A stretch of 38,272 nucleotides of DNA from Dehalococcoidia bacterium (GCA_003567655.1 PWZA01000009.1:1-38272), one strand, 5' to 3'. Positions 1 through 8,982 are shown, numbered from the stretch's first letter. Program-made: numbers and translations. Notes: generated by a model not told the origin, from the sequence alone.

Positions 1-644
1 TCCTCGCCTGCGACCTTGCGATAGCGCATGGTGGTGCCGATATTGGCATGCCCTAGCCATTCCTGAAGCAACCGAACGCTGTCTGTCGAGTCGTTCCGCT
101 GCACGGCCATCACCGCAAAGGAATCCCTCAAGCGGTGCGGACTGACATTGTGAACTCGTCCCGTCTCGGGGTTCACTAGCTTTGGCAAGCCCGCCCTTTC
201 TGCACACTCCTTAACAATCTGCCAGGCACGATGCCTGTTGATGCCGAACATGAGCTTCCTGCCATCCCGCAGAATCGGACCACCCCGGTCGCTGTACTCG
301 CTGAGAAGTGCCAGCGTGTCAGAATCCAAGGGCAGAACACGCTGACGGCGTTGCTCCTGTAGCCGAGCTTGAGCTACGCCAACCCTGCGTCCACACTTCG
401 GACAAAACGAATGCCTTCTACCCAAGCTCTGCCCACACTCGGAGCACGACAGCTTCACACGAGCTTTGAGATGCTTGAGCGTGACCAGACCATGACCCAA
501 GTCCACATCTTCAACCGTTAGACTCAGGGCTTCACTCACCCGGCAGCCGAGATGGAAAAGGATCCGAATCAGAAGCTTGTCTCTGAGATTCGTTGCCGCC
601 CCCTCCAACAAGCCTACTTCACATGGATCGAGGTAGGTCTTCAC
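1..644 (-). CDS. Tyrosine recombinase/integrase catalytic domain with internal zinc ribbon (3' end cut by window edge)
   Basis: Manual minus-strand translation: ...LRDKLLIRILFHLGCRVSEALSLTVEDVD...CSECGQSLGRRHSFCPKCG...VSPHRLRDSFAVMAV...LLQEWLGHANIGTTMRYRKVAGE; Arg, HxxR, LGH and Tyr signatures present. Absent from the ORF track because it runs off the window. Candidate GTG start at 644; an in-frame TAG lies about 70 nt further upstream. Confidence 0.88.
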   Translation of the reverse strand, partial: MKTYLDPCEVGLLEGAATNLRDKLLIRILFHLGCRVSEALSLTVEDVDLGHGLVTLKHLKARVKLSCSECGQSLGRRHSFCPKCGRRVGVAQARLQEQRRQRVLPLDSDTLALLSEYSDRGGPILRDGRKLMFGINRHRAWQIVKECAERAGLPKLVNPETGRVHNVSPHRLRDSFAVMAVQRNDSTDSVRLLQEWLGHANIGTTMRYRKVAGE

Positions 645-755
645 GATTTCTGGGCCCTCATTCTGATTTGGCAGGATCCTCTTCCAAGCCCTCTTAAGCT
701 ACAATAGAGGGCGGGGGAGGCAAGATCGGTCTAAGGCGGGTCCGCTTTCCTCCTT

Positions 756-1088
756 CTACTCATTCTTTGCCTCCCCCATGATTTCGGCCAAGTCGGGTTT
801 CTTTGGGCGTCCACCCTTTCTACCCCACTCGGCAGCCATGCCAGGGTATTTGCGGCGCATCTCTGACTGGCCTTTCCTTCCGATTCTGACAAAGAACCCC
901 CGACCCCTATTGCGTAGGCACGCTAGGCCGCCTCTTCTGCCCGCTTCACGTACGGTGATTCCTCCATTGTCACTTGCGGAGATCTCCTTGACTGCAAGCC
1001 GACTGATCGCACGCTTCGCACGCCGAGGAGGAGCCTCAGAGCGACCTATCCGCCTTTCCAGATTGTCAATACGAGAGTCGTCCTTCAC
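756..1088 (-). CDS. Small basic protein with KGG/con-10-like motifs (GFFVRIGRKG...WGRKGGRPKK)
   Basis: ORF with repeated G-x-FF-x-x-IG-x-KG and GRKGGRPKK motifs; codirectional with and upstream of the 1-644 recombinase. Confidence 0.6.
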   Translation of the reverse strand: MKDDSRIDNLERRIGRSEAPPRRAKRAISRLAVKEISASDNGGITVREAGRRGGLACLRNRGRGFFVRIGRKGQSEMRRKYPGMAAEWGRKGGRPKKPDLAEIMGEAKNE

Positions 1089-1191
1089 AGTTGCGTCCGG
1101 CTTTCAATTCAGTCGCGTTCACGGTAACATGTGCTACGCAAACAAAATGACGAGCAATTTCGTGCAAGAACACTAATGGAGGGATACGAAC

Positions 1192-2001
1192 ATGACAGAC
1201 GAGATGAAAGACGAGATCACGAATACACCCAAGGTGTCCTCGCCTGACCTGCTTGTCTGCCCAGGGTGCGGATACGAGTTCACCCTCTCCACTTCTGCAG
1301 ACAAGGCACTCGCGTGCCCCAAATGCAGTGTGCGCCTGGACAAGTCGGGCTTTGTGCCGTTGACTGTCAGGCGCACAGTGTGGATCAACCAGAGCATGCT
1401 CGCACAATACTATGAAGAGGTTCTATTCGAGCAGGTGAGGGAGGCCTTCTACCAAGCTGTTGAACAGTATAGGGAACTGCTCATACGAAACGTGAACGTA
1501 CGCACCCTCAGGTCAATCGGTTTCGTTGCCTATGGCTTTCGTTTTGGTGTGAAGTTGGCGTACTCGGTTGACCTCACATTGGAAGAGGTGGCAGAACTGA
1601 TGAACCAACACATGGATGTCAGACCCTTTACCGGGCTATTGGATAGCGCGAAGATAAGATTCGGGCAGGGCCGTGGCCGCCCTATCAGGCCAGAAAGACT
1701 AGCGCTGCTGATTGATGCCATGCTGCTATCGCTCTATCCCAACGGTTACCTGCACTTCCTTAGAGATGCTCTGACACTGCGATACAAGGAGTACAAGGTG
1801 AGCCCAACATACGCTAGGGCGCACAGAGACAGTTGGGACAGATTCCGCACAAGCAAGCGGGCCGTTGAAGTCTATTGCAGACGAATCTGGAAAGATATGT
1901 TCGACAGGGACCCTGAACCTGTGCCGGAGGACTGGGAACTGGAAGTGGCGCGCGAACAGGGGTTGATGGACGACGAGTACCGGCCGTTTCCGATTGCCTA
2001 G
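1192..2001 (+). CDS. Hypothetical protein with N-terminal zinc ribbon (CPGC...CPKC)
   Basis: 269-aa ORF, ATG preceded by GGAGGG; LLVCPGCGYEFTLSTSADKALACPKCSVRL; no recognisable enzymatic motif in the remainder. Confidence 0.75.
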   Translation: MTDEMKDEITNTPKVSSPDLLVCPGCGYEFTLSTSADKALACPKCSVRLDKSGFVPLTVRRTVWINQSMLAQYYEEVLFEQVREAFYQAVEQYRELLIRNVNVRTLRSIGFVAYGFRFGVKLAYSVDLTLEEVAELMNQHMDVRPFTGLLDSAKIRFGQGRGRPIRPERLALLIDAMLLSLYPNGYLHFLRDALTLRYKEYKVSPTYARAHRDSWDRFRTSKRAVEVYCRRIWKDMFDRDPEPVPEDWELEVAREQGLMDDEYRPFPIA

Positions 2002-2997
2002 TTACTTGCATCCCATGGTGTCTGCCGGACTCGCCTTCTCATGAGCTCTCAAGGCATCCTCCATGCCCAACGCACTGGTGTATCTCCTTGTCATCTCCAA
2101 ATCGCTGTGCCCCAACAGATACTGCAGCTGGAAAACCCCCCCGCCAGCGCGCAGAAAACCCAAGGCAAACGTGTGCCTGAACTTATGAGTGCTGCCCTCC
2201 CCAGTTACGCCTGCTCTCTCTTTAAGGCGCTTGACCATAGACTGGACGCCGCTGCCGTACATAGGCCGCCCTTCTTCAGTCAACCACAGTTGCTCCGCAT
2301 TGTCGCGGCCGCGGCACATGATGTACCGCCAGAGCGCCTTCTGTGCCACCTTTCCTACTCTGACGATTCGCTCTTTGTTGCCTTTGCCCAGAACCTTCAT
2401 ATGACCGTTGTCAGTGTTGATATCGCGGACCTTCATGTTGATTAGTTCCGAGAGCCGGACCCCGGTGTCCAGTAGCACCAAGACCATGGCGCGATTTCGA
2501 CTACCGGAGAACCTGGCATTGTGCTCATAATCATAATCGCAGACTCTCAACATGCGACTGATCTCATCGCTGCTATACGGAACCACGACCTTTGGTTTCG
2601 GCTTGGCCACTGCTATTCTTGCCACGGGGCTTTCGGCAATGAAGCCTTCGCGTGCCAACCAGTTGAAGAAGGTCGACAGGATCACCCAGTAGTGATGAAG
2701 GGTTGCATGCGAAGAACTGCGCTGAGATGTTTCGGAACCGTTACCTTTGAGACCCCACCGGTTCTTCTCAGTGCCTACGTACCCCAAGAACTCCCGGATC
2801 TGCCACTCGGTGAAGAACCTGATGTCATCCGGCCAGCCCTGCCTATTAGCATACCAGAGAAAACGCCTGAGGTTCTCCTCGTAGTACTCGGCCGTTCTCT
2901 GGCTCTTCCCCTCTGTTCGCTTGGTGAGGACGAATCCCTTCACCAGACCTCTGATGGATACTCCCAATGAAGCTTCGGTTGTCGTTGATACGACCAT
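2002..2997 (-). CDS. XerC/XerD-like tyrosine recombinase (integrase)
   Basis: N-terminal SAM-like domain plus catalytic domain: DTGVRLSELINMKVRDI, GKGNKERIV, HKFRHTFALGFL, LLGHSDLEMTRRYTS. All catalytic residues visible; encoded next to tRNA-Pro. Confidence 0.93.
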   Translation of the reverse strand: MVVSTTTEASLGVSIRGLVKGFVLTKRTEGKSQRTAEYYEENLRRFLWYANRQGWPDDIRFFTEWQIREFLGYVGTEKNRWGLKGNGSETSQRSSSHATLHHYWVILSTFFNWLAREGFIAESPVARIAVAKPKPKVVVPYSSDEISRMLRVCDYDYEHNARFSGSRNRAMVLVLLDTGVRLSELINMKVRDINTDNGHMKVLGKGNKERIVRVGKVAQKALWRYIMCRGRDNAEQLWLTEEGRPMYGSGVQSMVKRLKERAGVTGEGSTHKFRHTFALGFLRAGGGVFQLQYLLGHSDLEMTRRYTSALGMEDALRAHEKASPADTMGCK

Positions 2998-3114
2998 TGA
3001 TCATTGTGCGGACCCGCCTCATTTCCAGAGATTAAGATGGTCTAGCCCCTATTTAGCCACCTTTGACTTTTCCGGCGACTCAGGTGGTCTGACCACTTTT
3101 CCTTACGTTCAATG

Positions 3115-3188
3115 TCGGGGTGAGAGGATTTGAACCTCCGACCACCTGAACCCCATTCAGGTGCGCTACCAGGCTGCGCTACACCCCG
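3115..3188 (-). tRNA. tRNA-Pro (anticodon GGG)
   Basis: Minus strand CGGGGTG-TA-GCGC-AGCCTGGTA-GCGC-A-CCTGA-ATGGGGT-TCAGG-TGGTC-GGAGG-TTCAAAT-CCTCT-CACCCCG-A; full cloverleaf, CCA not encoded. Confidence 0.95.
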
Positions 3189-3202
3189 TCGCTTTGTCCT
3201 GA

Positions 3203-3231
3203 ACAATATGTTATCATATCGGTCACGTCAA
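3203..3231 (-). promoter_or_regulatory. Candidate sigma70-type promoter for tRNA-Pro
   Basis: Minus strand TTGACG-N17-TATTGT, about 15 nt upstream of the tRNA 5' end. Confidence 0.55.
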
Positions 3232-3260
3232 AGAAACAGTAGTTTACCAGGTTGTGATCA

Positions 3261-4508
3261 TTGGCTAAGAAACAGAAGAAAGCTGTACCTAAACCAGCTC
3301 CTACCAAGCGGCAACTATCCAAGTGGCAGCGACAGATGAAAATACGCCGCATTGTGATAATTGCGGCTGCCGTCTTTGTTGCCGGGATTGTCAGCTGGGT
3401 AGGACATAGCATCTATAGCGACAGAGTTGCACCGCTCCGCGAGGTTGTCATCAAGGTTAATGATGCCTCGTTTACGATGGGTTACTACGTGGACATGCTT
3501 GAGGCTTATACCCAGGATGACTATGACCAATTTCTGATGCAATACATGGCAGGGGTGGTGGCCGATACCATTATTGACGTCGAGGTGATGAGGCAGCATG
3601 CTCAACAGGAGCTGGGAATCGAGGTAAGCACTCAAGAGATACAAGCTTACCTCAGAGAGCACGGATTACCCGACGACAGGGTATATCGAGATATGGTTGC
3701 CTCTCTCTTGCTACAGGAGAAGCTTGCAGAGTACTTTGACGAGCAGTTGCCTCTAACAATGGAGCAGGCACGTGTTCAGGTCATGCTGGTGGAGAGCGAG
3801 GCGGCGGCTGAGGAGGTGCTCTCCGCGATCCAGTCGGGAGGGAACTTCACCGCACTGGTTGACGAGTTCTCCTACCATCCTCAGATTCAGGGAGACCTGG
3901 GATGGCAGCCAGAGGAGCTTATGCCGAACCCGATCATAGCGGACGTTGCCCTGAACATGACGGCGGGCGAGATTCACGGTCCCGTCTATGACGCGTCTGC
4001 GACCAAGACCGTCGGGTACTGGCTAGTAGAGGTTATCGACGCTATCGATGAGGCGGAGGAAGAGACAGAGGTCAAAGTGAGAGCCATCTTGCTGGGGAGC
4101 AGGGCAGAGGCCGAGCGGATGAGATCAGACTTGGCTACCGGGAACTTCACTGCCATCGCTCAAGAGCACTCCCAGCATGAAAGCAGGAATGTCGGCGGCG
4201 AACTGGGCTGGCTGAAGAGGGGGGATATGAATAGTGAGGCTTTCGATGAAGTTGCCTTTAACCTTACGCCCAACCGGATAAGTGAGCCGGTCAAGGATGA
4301 ATCGGTGCAGACCATCGGTGGCTACTGGCTAATTGACATAATCGCCAGGGATGATGCGCGCGAACTCGAGCCGGATGTGAGGGAGGAACTGGCACACAGA
4401 AACCTGATCGCCACGTTCGAGCATTGGAAAGAGGAAAGCACAATCGAGAACCGCCTCGACGCGAACAAGAAGGCATGGGCCATAGAAAGGGTACTGCGAC
4501 TAAGATAG
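3261..4508 (+). CDS. Membrane-anchored parvulin-type peptidylprolyl isomerase (SurA/PrsA-like, two PpiC domains)
   Basis: N-terminal TM segment (RRIVIIAAAVFVAGIVSWVG), SurA_N-like region, two PpiC-like repeats (GGNFTALVDEFSYHPQIQGDLGWQ; TGNFTAIAQEHSQHESRNVGGELGWLKRGDM). TTG start. Confidence 0.88.
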   Translation: MAKKQKKAVPKPAPTKRQLSKWQRQMKIRRIVIIAAAVFVAGIVSWVGHSIYSDRVAPLREVVIKVNDASFTMGYYVDMLEAYTQDDYDQFLMQYMAGVVADTIIDVEVMRQHAQQELGIEVSTQEIQAYLREHGLPDDRVYRDMVASLLLQEKLAEYFDEQLPLTMEQARVQVMLVESEAAAEEVLSAIQSGGNFTALVDEFSYHPQIQGDLGWQPEELMPNPIIADVALNMTAGEIHGPVYDASATKTVGYWLVEVIDAIDEAEEETEVKVRAILLGSRAEAERMRSDLATGNFTAIAQEHSQHESRNVGGELGWLKRGDMNSEAFDEVAFNLTPNRISEPVKDESVQTIGGYWLIDIIARDDARELEPDVREELAHRNLIATFEHWKEESTIENRLDANKKAWAIERVLRLR

Positions 4509-4584
4509 CACAACACGGACAGTGACACCATCAAAGCTTCTGGCATTTTGAGGGTGGTAGATTGTTGCTCGGAGGCAGACTCAT

Positions 4585-5151
4585 ATGGTCAATCAGGACA
4601 AGATCAAAGCGGCTATGGCCTCAATGCTCGAGGCAATAGGCGATGACCCTTGCAGAGATGGCGTAAGGGGTACGCCACAGAGGGTAGCGGCGATGTATGC
4701 CGAACTCTTCTCCGGGGTGGAGGTTGATCCTAAAGCCGAATTGGCTGTGGATTTTGAGGTGGGGTATGAGGAGATGGTGATCCTGCGAGATATCCCTTTC
4801 TACTCCATGTGTGAACACCACCTTCTGCCCTTTTACGGAGTGGCTCATGTAGGCTATATTCCCAGTCCAGGTGGCAAGGTGGTAGGGGTGAGCAAGCTAG
4901 CGCGGGTGGTGGAAATCTGTGCCAGGCGTCCGCAGCTTCAGGAGCGAATGACCAAACAGATAGCCGATGCCATATTCGATGCTCTGCAACCGGACGGAGT
5001 GGCAGTGGTGATCCAGGCGGAGCACTTATGCATGGTTATGCGCGGGATAAAGAAGCCGGGCTCATCGGTCATCACATCTTCAGTGAGGGGTATCTTCCGC
5101 AGTAAGGCAGCTACTCGCACCGAGTTTCTGTCGCTGATTCAGGGCAAGTAG
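4585..5151 (+). CDS. folE: GTP cyclohydrolase I
   Basis: [81 protein letters not shown]. Confidence 0.97.
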   Translation: MVNQDKIKAAMASMLEAIGDDPCRDGVRGTPQRVAAMYAELFSGVEVDPKAELAVDFEVGYEEMVILRDIPFYSMCEHHLLPFYGVAHVGYIPSPGGKVVGVSKLARVVEICARRPQLQERMTKQIADAIFDALQPDGVAVVIQAEHLCMVMRGIKKPGSSVITSSVRGIFRSKAATRTEFLSLIQGK

Positions 5152-5152
5152 T

Positions 5153-6397
5153 TTACTCGTGACGCAAGGACTCTATTGGATCCAATCGAGCGGCCCGCAC
5201 TGCCGGATACAACCCCGAGACAAGCCCGATGAAAATCGCAATTCCCAGTGCGATTGCTACGACACTGCCTGAGAGCACGACATTTATGGGAAACCCCGCT
5301 CTTGTCGCCATGTCCGAGGCAATCTGGACAAGTATCCATGACAGCCCCACCCCCAAGGCACCCCCGCAGAAGCTGAGCGTAGCAGACTCGGTGAGAAACT
5401 GAGTCAGAATATCACGCCGCTTAGCTCCTACAGCCTTGCGCAGGCCGATCTCCCTTATCCGTTCCGTCACAGAAACCAGCATTATGTTCATGATTCCGAT
5501 GCCACCTACGAGCAGCGAAATGCCTGCAATGGCGGCAAGGATCAACTGGATCAACCCCATCATGTCGCCGGCAACACCAGCTATCGCTTCCATGCTTATG
5601 ACTCTGAACCCCTCCTCCTCTCCCTCCCTGATGCGATGGCGATCCCGAAGTATGGCTTTGATCTCCTCAATCGCCGTGTCGATCTCATCATTGCTGTTGG
5701 CCTGAACTGTGATGGCCTGGACACTATGCCCACGGCCGGTCACCTGATCGGGAGCCAGAATAGAGTAGAAGGTAGACAGAGGCACGTATGCAGTTAGGTC
5801 CTCACTGCCAAACCCAACGCCCTTGGTCTCAAGCACTCCAATGACCTCGAACTGACGCCCATCGATCCTCACACTCTGTCCCTTGGGATCCATCTCTCCA
5901 AACAAGCTCCCGGCAATTTCGCTCCCAAGCACAACAACCCTTGACCTCGCTCTATCATCGTGTTCATTCATGAAATCGCCCGAAGCCAGAATGAGGTTGT
6001 TGATCGACTGGTACGGCGGAGTAACGCCGGCGACTATGGCCAGGAGTTGCTCTCTGCCGGCTATAATCTGGGCATTGTAGCGCTGCGCTGCCGGTGCTAC
6101 ACCTGCCACTGAAGCAGCATCCTTGGCAATCGCGTGGGCGTCTTCCCACGTCAGAGTCCCACCACCGGACACCCCTCCCGCCCCAAAACCACCCAGGTCA
6201 TGAGGCATAACATATATCAGATTAGAGCCTAGCGCAGCGAATGCCCCTTCCATCTCAGCCTCCTGCGCCTGCCCGAGGGAAACTATTGAGACCACAGCAC
6301 CCACGCCGATCAATATGCCCAGCATGGTCAGAACCGACCTCAGTTTGTTGCTGAGCAACGCACGTATCGCGATGACGATGCAGTCATGCAGTTTCAT
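5153..6397 (-). CDS. MacB-type ABC transporter permease (FtsX-like)
   Basis: MacB_PCD/FtsX architecture: ALLSNKLRSVLTMLGILIGVGAVV...GGIGIMNIMLVSVTERIREIGLRKAVGAKRRDILTQFLTES. Confidence 0.94.
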   Translation of the reverse strand: MKLHDCIVIAIRALLSNKLRSVLTMLGILIGVGAVVSIVSLGQAQEAEMEGAFAALGSNLIYVMPHDLGGFGAGGVSGGGTLTWEDAHAIAKDAASVAGVAPAAQRYNAQIIAGREQLLAIVAGVTPPYQSINNLILASGDFMNEHDDRARSRVVVLGSEIAGSLFGEMDPKGQSVRIDGRQFEVIGVLETKGVGFGSEDLTAYVPLSTFYSILAPDQVTGRGHSVQAITVQANSNDEIDTAIEEIKAILRDRHRIREGEEEGFRVISMEAIAGVAGDMMGLIQLILAAIAGISLLVGGIGIMNIMLVSVTERIREIGLRKAVGAKRRDILTQFLTESATLSFCGGALGVGLSWILVQIASDMATRAGFPINVVLSGSVVAIALGIAIFIGLVSGLYPAVRAARLDPIESLRHE

Positions 6398-6450
6398 CTC
6401 TGCTTCCTCATGAGCATGTCATCAGTCACCTTAACCTGTGAACGAACACA

Positions 6451-7104
6451 TCACTCGACCTGACCGTCGCGAATTCTGATGGTGCGTTGGGTACGAGAGG
6501 CAACCTCTGCATCATGCGTCACCAGGACGATAGTCATGCCTCTCTCATTGAGTTGCCTGAACAGCGCCATTATCTCCTCGCTGGTCTTACTATCAAGGTT
6601 GCCCGTAGGCTCATCAGCCAGAATCAGCGAGGGGTTATTCACCAAAGCCCGCGCGATCGCTACCCGCTGCTGTTCGCCGCCGCTTAGCTCGCTCGGTCTA
6701 TGAGTAACGCGACTCGCTAACCCTACCAGATCCAGAACCTGCATCGCCCTTTGCCTTCGATTGTCTGCGCCACTATATACCAGTGGTAACTCCACGTTGG
6801 CCAAGGCAGATGTTCTGGACAGCAGGTTGAAGCTCTGGAAGACAAAGCCTATCTTCCTATTCCTTATTTCTGCCAGTTGATCGTCGTTAAGCTCACTCAC
6901 TATGGTTCCATCCAGGCGGTATTGCCCCGATGTGGGACTGTCAAGACAACCGATGATGTTCATCAGGGTGGACTTGCCAGACCCTGAGGGACCGGTGATC
7001 GAAACCATCTCCCCGTCAGCGATTCGGCAGCTAATACCCCGCAAAGCAGGTACTTCAGTCTGCCCTGCAATATACACTTTTGTTATGTCTCTGAGTTCCA
7101 GCAT
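6451..7104 (-). CDS. ABC transporter ATP-binding protein (MacB/LolD-type)
   Basis: Walker [10 protein letters not shown], signature [15 protein letters not shown], Walker [13 protein letters not shown]. Confidence 0.96.
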   Translation of the reverse strand: MLELRDITKVYIAGQTEVPALRGISCRIADGEMVSITGPSGSGKSTLMNIIGCLDSPTSGQYRLDGTIVSELNDDQLAEIRNRKIGFVFQSFNLLSRTSALANVELPLVYSGADNRRQRAMQVLDLVGLASRVTHRPSELSGGEQQRVAIARALVNNPSLILADEPTGNLDSKTSEEIMALFRQLNERGMTIVLVTHDAEVASRTQRTIRIRDGQVE

Positions 7105-8240
7105 CAGTTCGCTCGATTCCCGAAGAAACCAACAGATGGAGTACCGCGACCCGGTAGTATTACCCGCTCACCCTCCTCCAGACCAACAAGAACCTCCGTA
7201 ACTATCCCGTCGGTCAACCCTAAGACAATCTCACGCTCCTCAGGCCGCCCATCTATGTCCACGACAGCGACTGGATTCTCAAGGGTGCCACGAATGGCCC
7301 TATTGGGTATCAGCAGCGCATCTTCGCGACGCTCAATGATGATGTCAGCGGTAGCACTCATACCATCCTTAAGAGCTTCATGGGTATCCTCGATGTTTAT
7401 CACTGAGTCATAGGACACCACTCCAAACAAAACGGTACCTACCGGGGAGACGAAAGCTACCTTACCCTGCAGTTCCTCACCGGGCAGAGCGTCCAGAGTG
7501 ATAGTCACATTCTGACCCACCTCGACCATGGCGATGTCCAGTTCATCGATGAAGCCACGCATCTCCATCCCACCTGTGTCAACAAGGGAAATCGCCGGAG
7601 CAGCCAGCATCGCAGCCGAGATCGCCTGTCCTTCAGCTATAGTTATATCCGCTATGACTCCACCAAAAGGGGCCTCTATCACGGCCATCTCCAGGTTGAG
7701 TTCTGCAGCTGCCAGGCTGAGCTCGGCCAGTTCTAGGTTGATTTCGGCCATATCGAGATTCGCCCTGGCGACAGCCTCATCCGGACCCAGCAAACCTGGA
7801 AGAATCTCCAGTATCTCCTCGAGGAACTCCCATCCCTCAGGCCCCTCCCAATCATCAGTAGCCGCAACATATTGCGCCTGGGCCGCCCTCAGTTGGGCTC
7901 GTGCCACTTCGACCTGGAGTTCAGCCATCTCTACATTCAACTCCAGAGACGGTACGTCAAGCTTGGCCAGCACCTGGTCTTTCTCCACGGTATCTCCTCT
8001 GTCAACCAGCACTTCTGTAACCGTGCCAGTCGCGCCGAAGGATAGGTGGGCCTTCCTGGCCATCTCCAGATTGCCGCGCACCGGAGCAGTGATCACGATG
8101 TCCCCTCTCATGACCTCAGCCATTTCTGACACAGGAGCATCACCACCGGTTCGACCAACAAACACTATCGCCAGTACCGCGCCTATACACACCAGGCTGA
8201 TTGTAATCATTAACGATAGACGTCTTCTCATCTTCTTCAT
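7104..8240 (-). CDS. HlyD/MacA-family periplasmic adaptor (efflux RND/MFP) subunit
   Basis: N-terminal TM, lipoyl/barrel-sandwich halves flanking a coiled-coil hairpin ([21 protein letters not shown]...[18 protein letters not shown]). Overlaps the ATPase start by 1 nt. Confidence 0.92.
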   Translation of the reverse strand: MKKMRRRLSLMITISLVCIGAVLAIVFVGRTGGDAPVSEMAEVMRGDIVITAPVRGNLEMARKAHLSFGATGTVTEVLVDRGDTVEKDQVLAKLDVPSLELNVEMAELQVEVARAQLRAAQAQYVAATDDWEGPEGWEFLEEILEILPGLLGPDEAVARANLDMAEINLELAELSLAAAELNLEMAVIEAPFGGVIADITIAEGQAISAAMLAAPAISLVDTGGMEMRGFIDELDIAMVEVGQNVTITLDALPGEELQGKVAFVSPVGTVLFGVVSYDSVINIEDTHEALKDGMSATADIIIERREDALLIPNRAIRGTLENPVAVVDIDGRPEEREIVLGLTDGIVTEVLVGLEEGERVILPGRGTPSVGFFGNRAN

Positions 8241-8341
8241 GTCCCCTCGCTAGCTCTGACCGACTGCTCTAGGAAGTAGAAAACAGATAAAGCCGCTGCA
8301 AAGTTACACCCCGCGGACACTCATGTAGTGCTGCCGCTCCA

Positions 8342-8632
8342 TTAACTGTGATCATCGTCGCCACTCGATCCAACATCGGAGGTCTTGCTCTCCCTGACTA
8401 CCCTTGCTACCTCATCAAGCTTGCTGCTCATGATATTCAGCAACTCCTCTGCCACTTCAACCTTGACAAAGATCAGTCCCTGTCCGTTGAAGTGACCGAA
8501 AACAAGAAGCTTGCTGCCTGCCTCTACCTCAATCTCCTTTCGAGCTTCTACCGGTATAACCACCTGTCCCCGAGGACCGACGACAGTCGTGCCGAAACAC
8601 CTGCCTATCACCTGCTCATTCCTTTTCTCCAT
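8342..8632 (-). CDS. AbrB/SpoVT-type transcriptional regulator
   Basis: GTTVVGPRGQVVIPVEARKEIEVEAGSKLLVFG swapped-hairpin AbrB signature; AAAGGAGG ribosome binding site. Confidence 0.88.
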   Translation of the reverse strand: MEKRNEQVIGRCFGTTVVGPRGQVVIPVEARKEIEVEAGSKLLVFGHFNGQGLIFVKVEVAEELLNIMSSKLDEVARVVRESKTSDVGSSGDDDHS

Positions 8633-8659
8633 CTCGCCTCCTTTAAAAGCTGTGTCAGT

Positions 8660-8689
8660 ATAATATGATTTCTCATACTAATCTGTCAA
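8660..8689 (-). promoter_or_regulatory. Candidate promoter of the AbrB-like gene
   Basis: Minus strand TTGACA (8689-8684), N18, TATTAT (8665-8660). Confidence 0.65.
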
Positions 8690-8703
8690 ATCCGAGGCCC
8701 GCT

Positions 8704-8740
8704 CGAGTATTGACTGCCCTGCAGGCAGTCACCTTACTCG
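8704..8740. repeat. Two-tier inverted repeat / hairpin
   Basis: CGAGTA t TGACTGCC ctgca GGCAGTCA cct TACTCG: 6-bp outer and 8-bp inner perfect stems. Confidence 0.8.
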
Positions 8741-8982
8741 CCCGATCAAGGTCCAAAGGAGGCCGAACTCCGTTCTGGCACGAGTTAGAAACAACGGTTG
8801 ATCACACGCCTGCCCTGAATACTGCACTATGAGGCATCAACCACGGGCGAAATCCGTGCAGCCGCAGCGCCTGGCTTATGGCCTCGCGATGTCGACAGGC
8901 AGAGCTAGACGGGGTAGAATTGATCTGCCCTATTACGGGGATTAGCCTCAAGCATCCCGGACGTTGTAGGACCCGCTGATTG

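Noticed and set aside
778-1176. 132-aa plus-strand ORF overlapping the KGG-like ORF
   Set aside because: Antisense to the better-supported KGG-motif ORF; composition typical of a shadow frame.
3130-3339. Plus-strand ORF MNLRPPEPHSGALPGCATPRR...
   Set aside because: Antisense read-through of tRNA-Pro into the ppiC promoter and start region; not a credible gene.
7528-8253. 241-aa Ser/Ala-rich plus-strand ORF
   Set aside because: Shadow ORF antisense to the HlyD/MacA-family adaptor gene.
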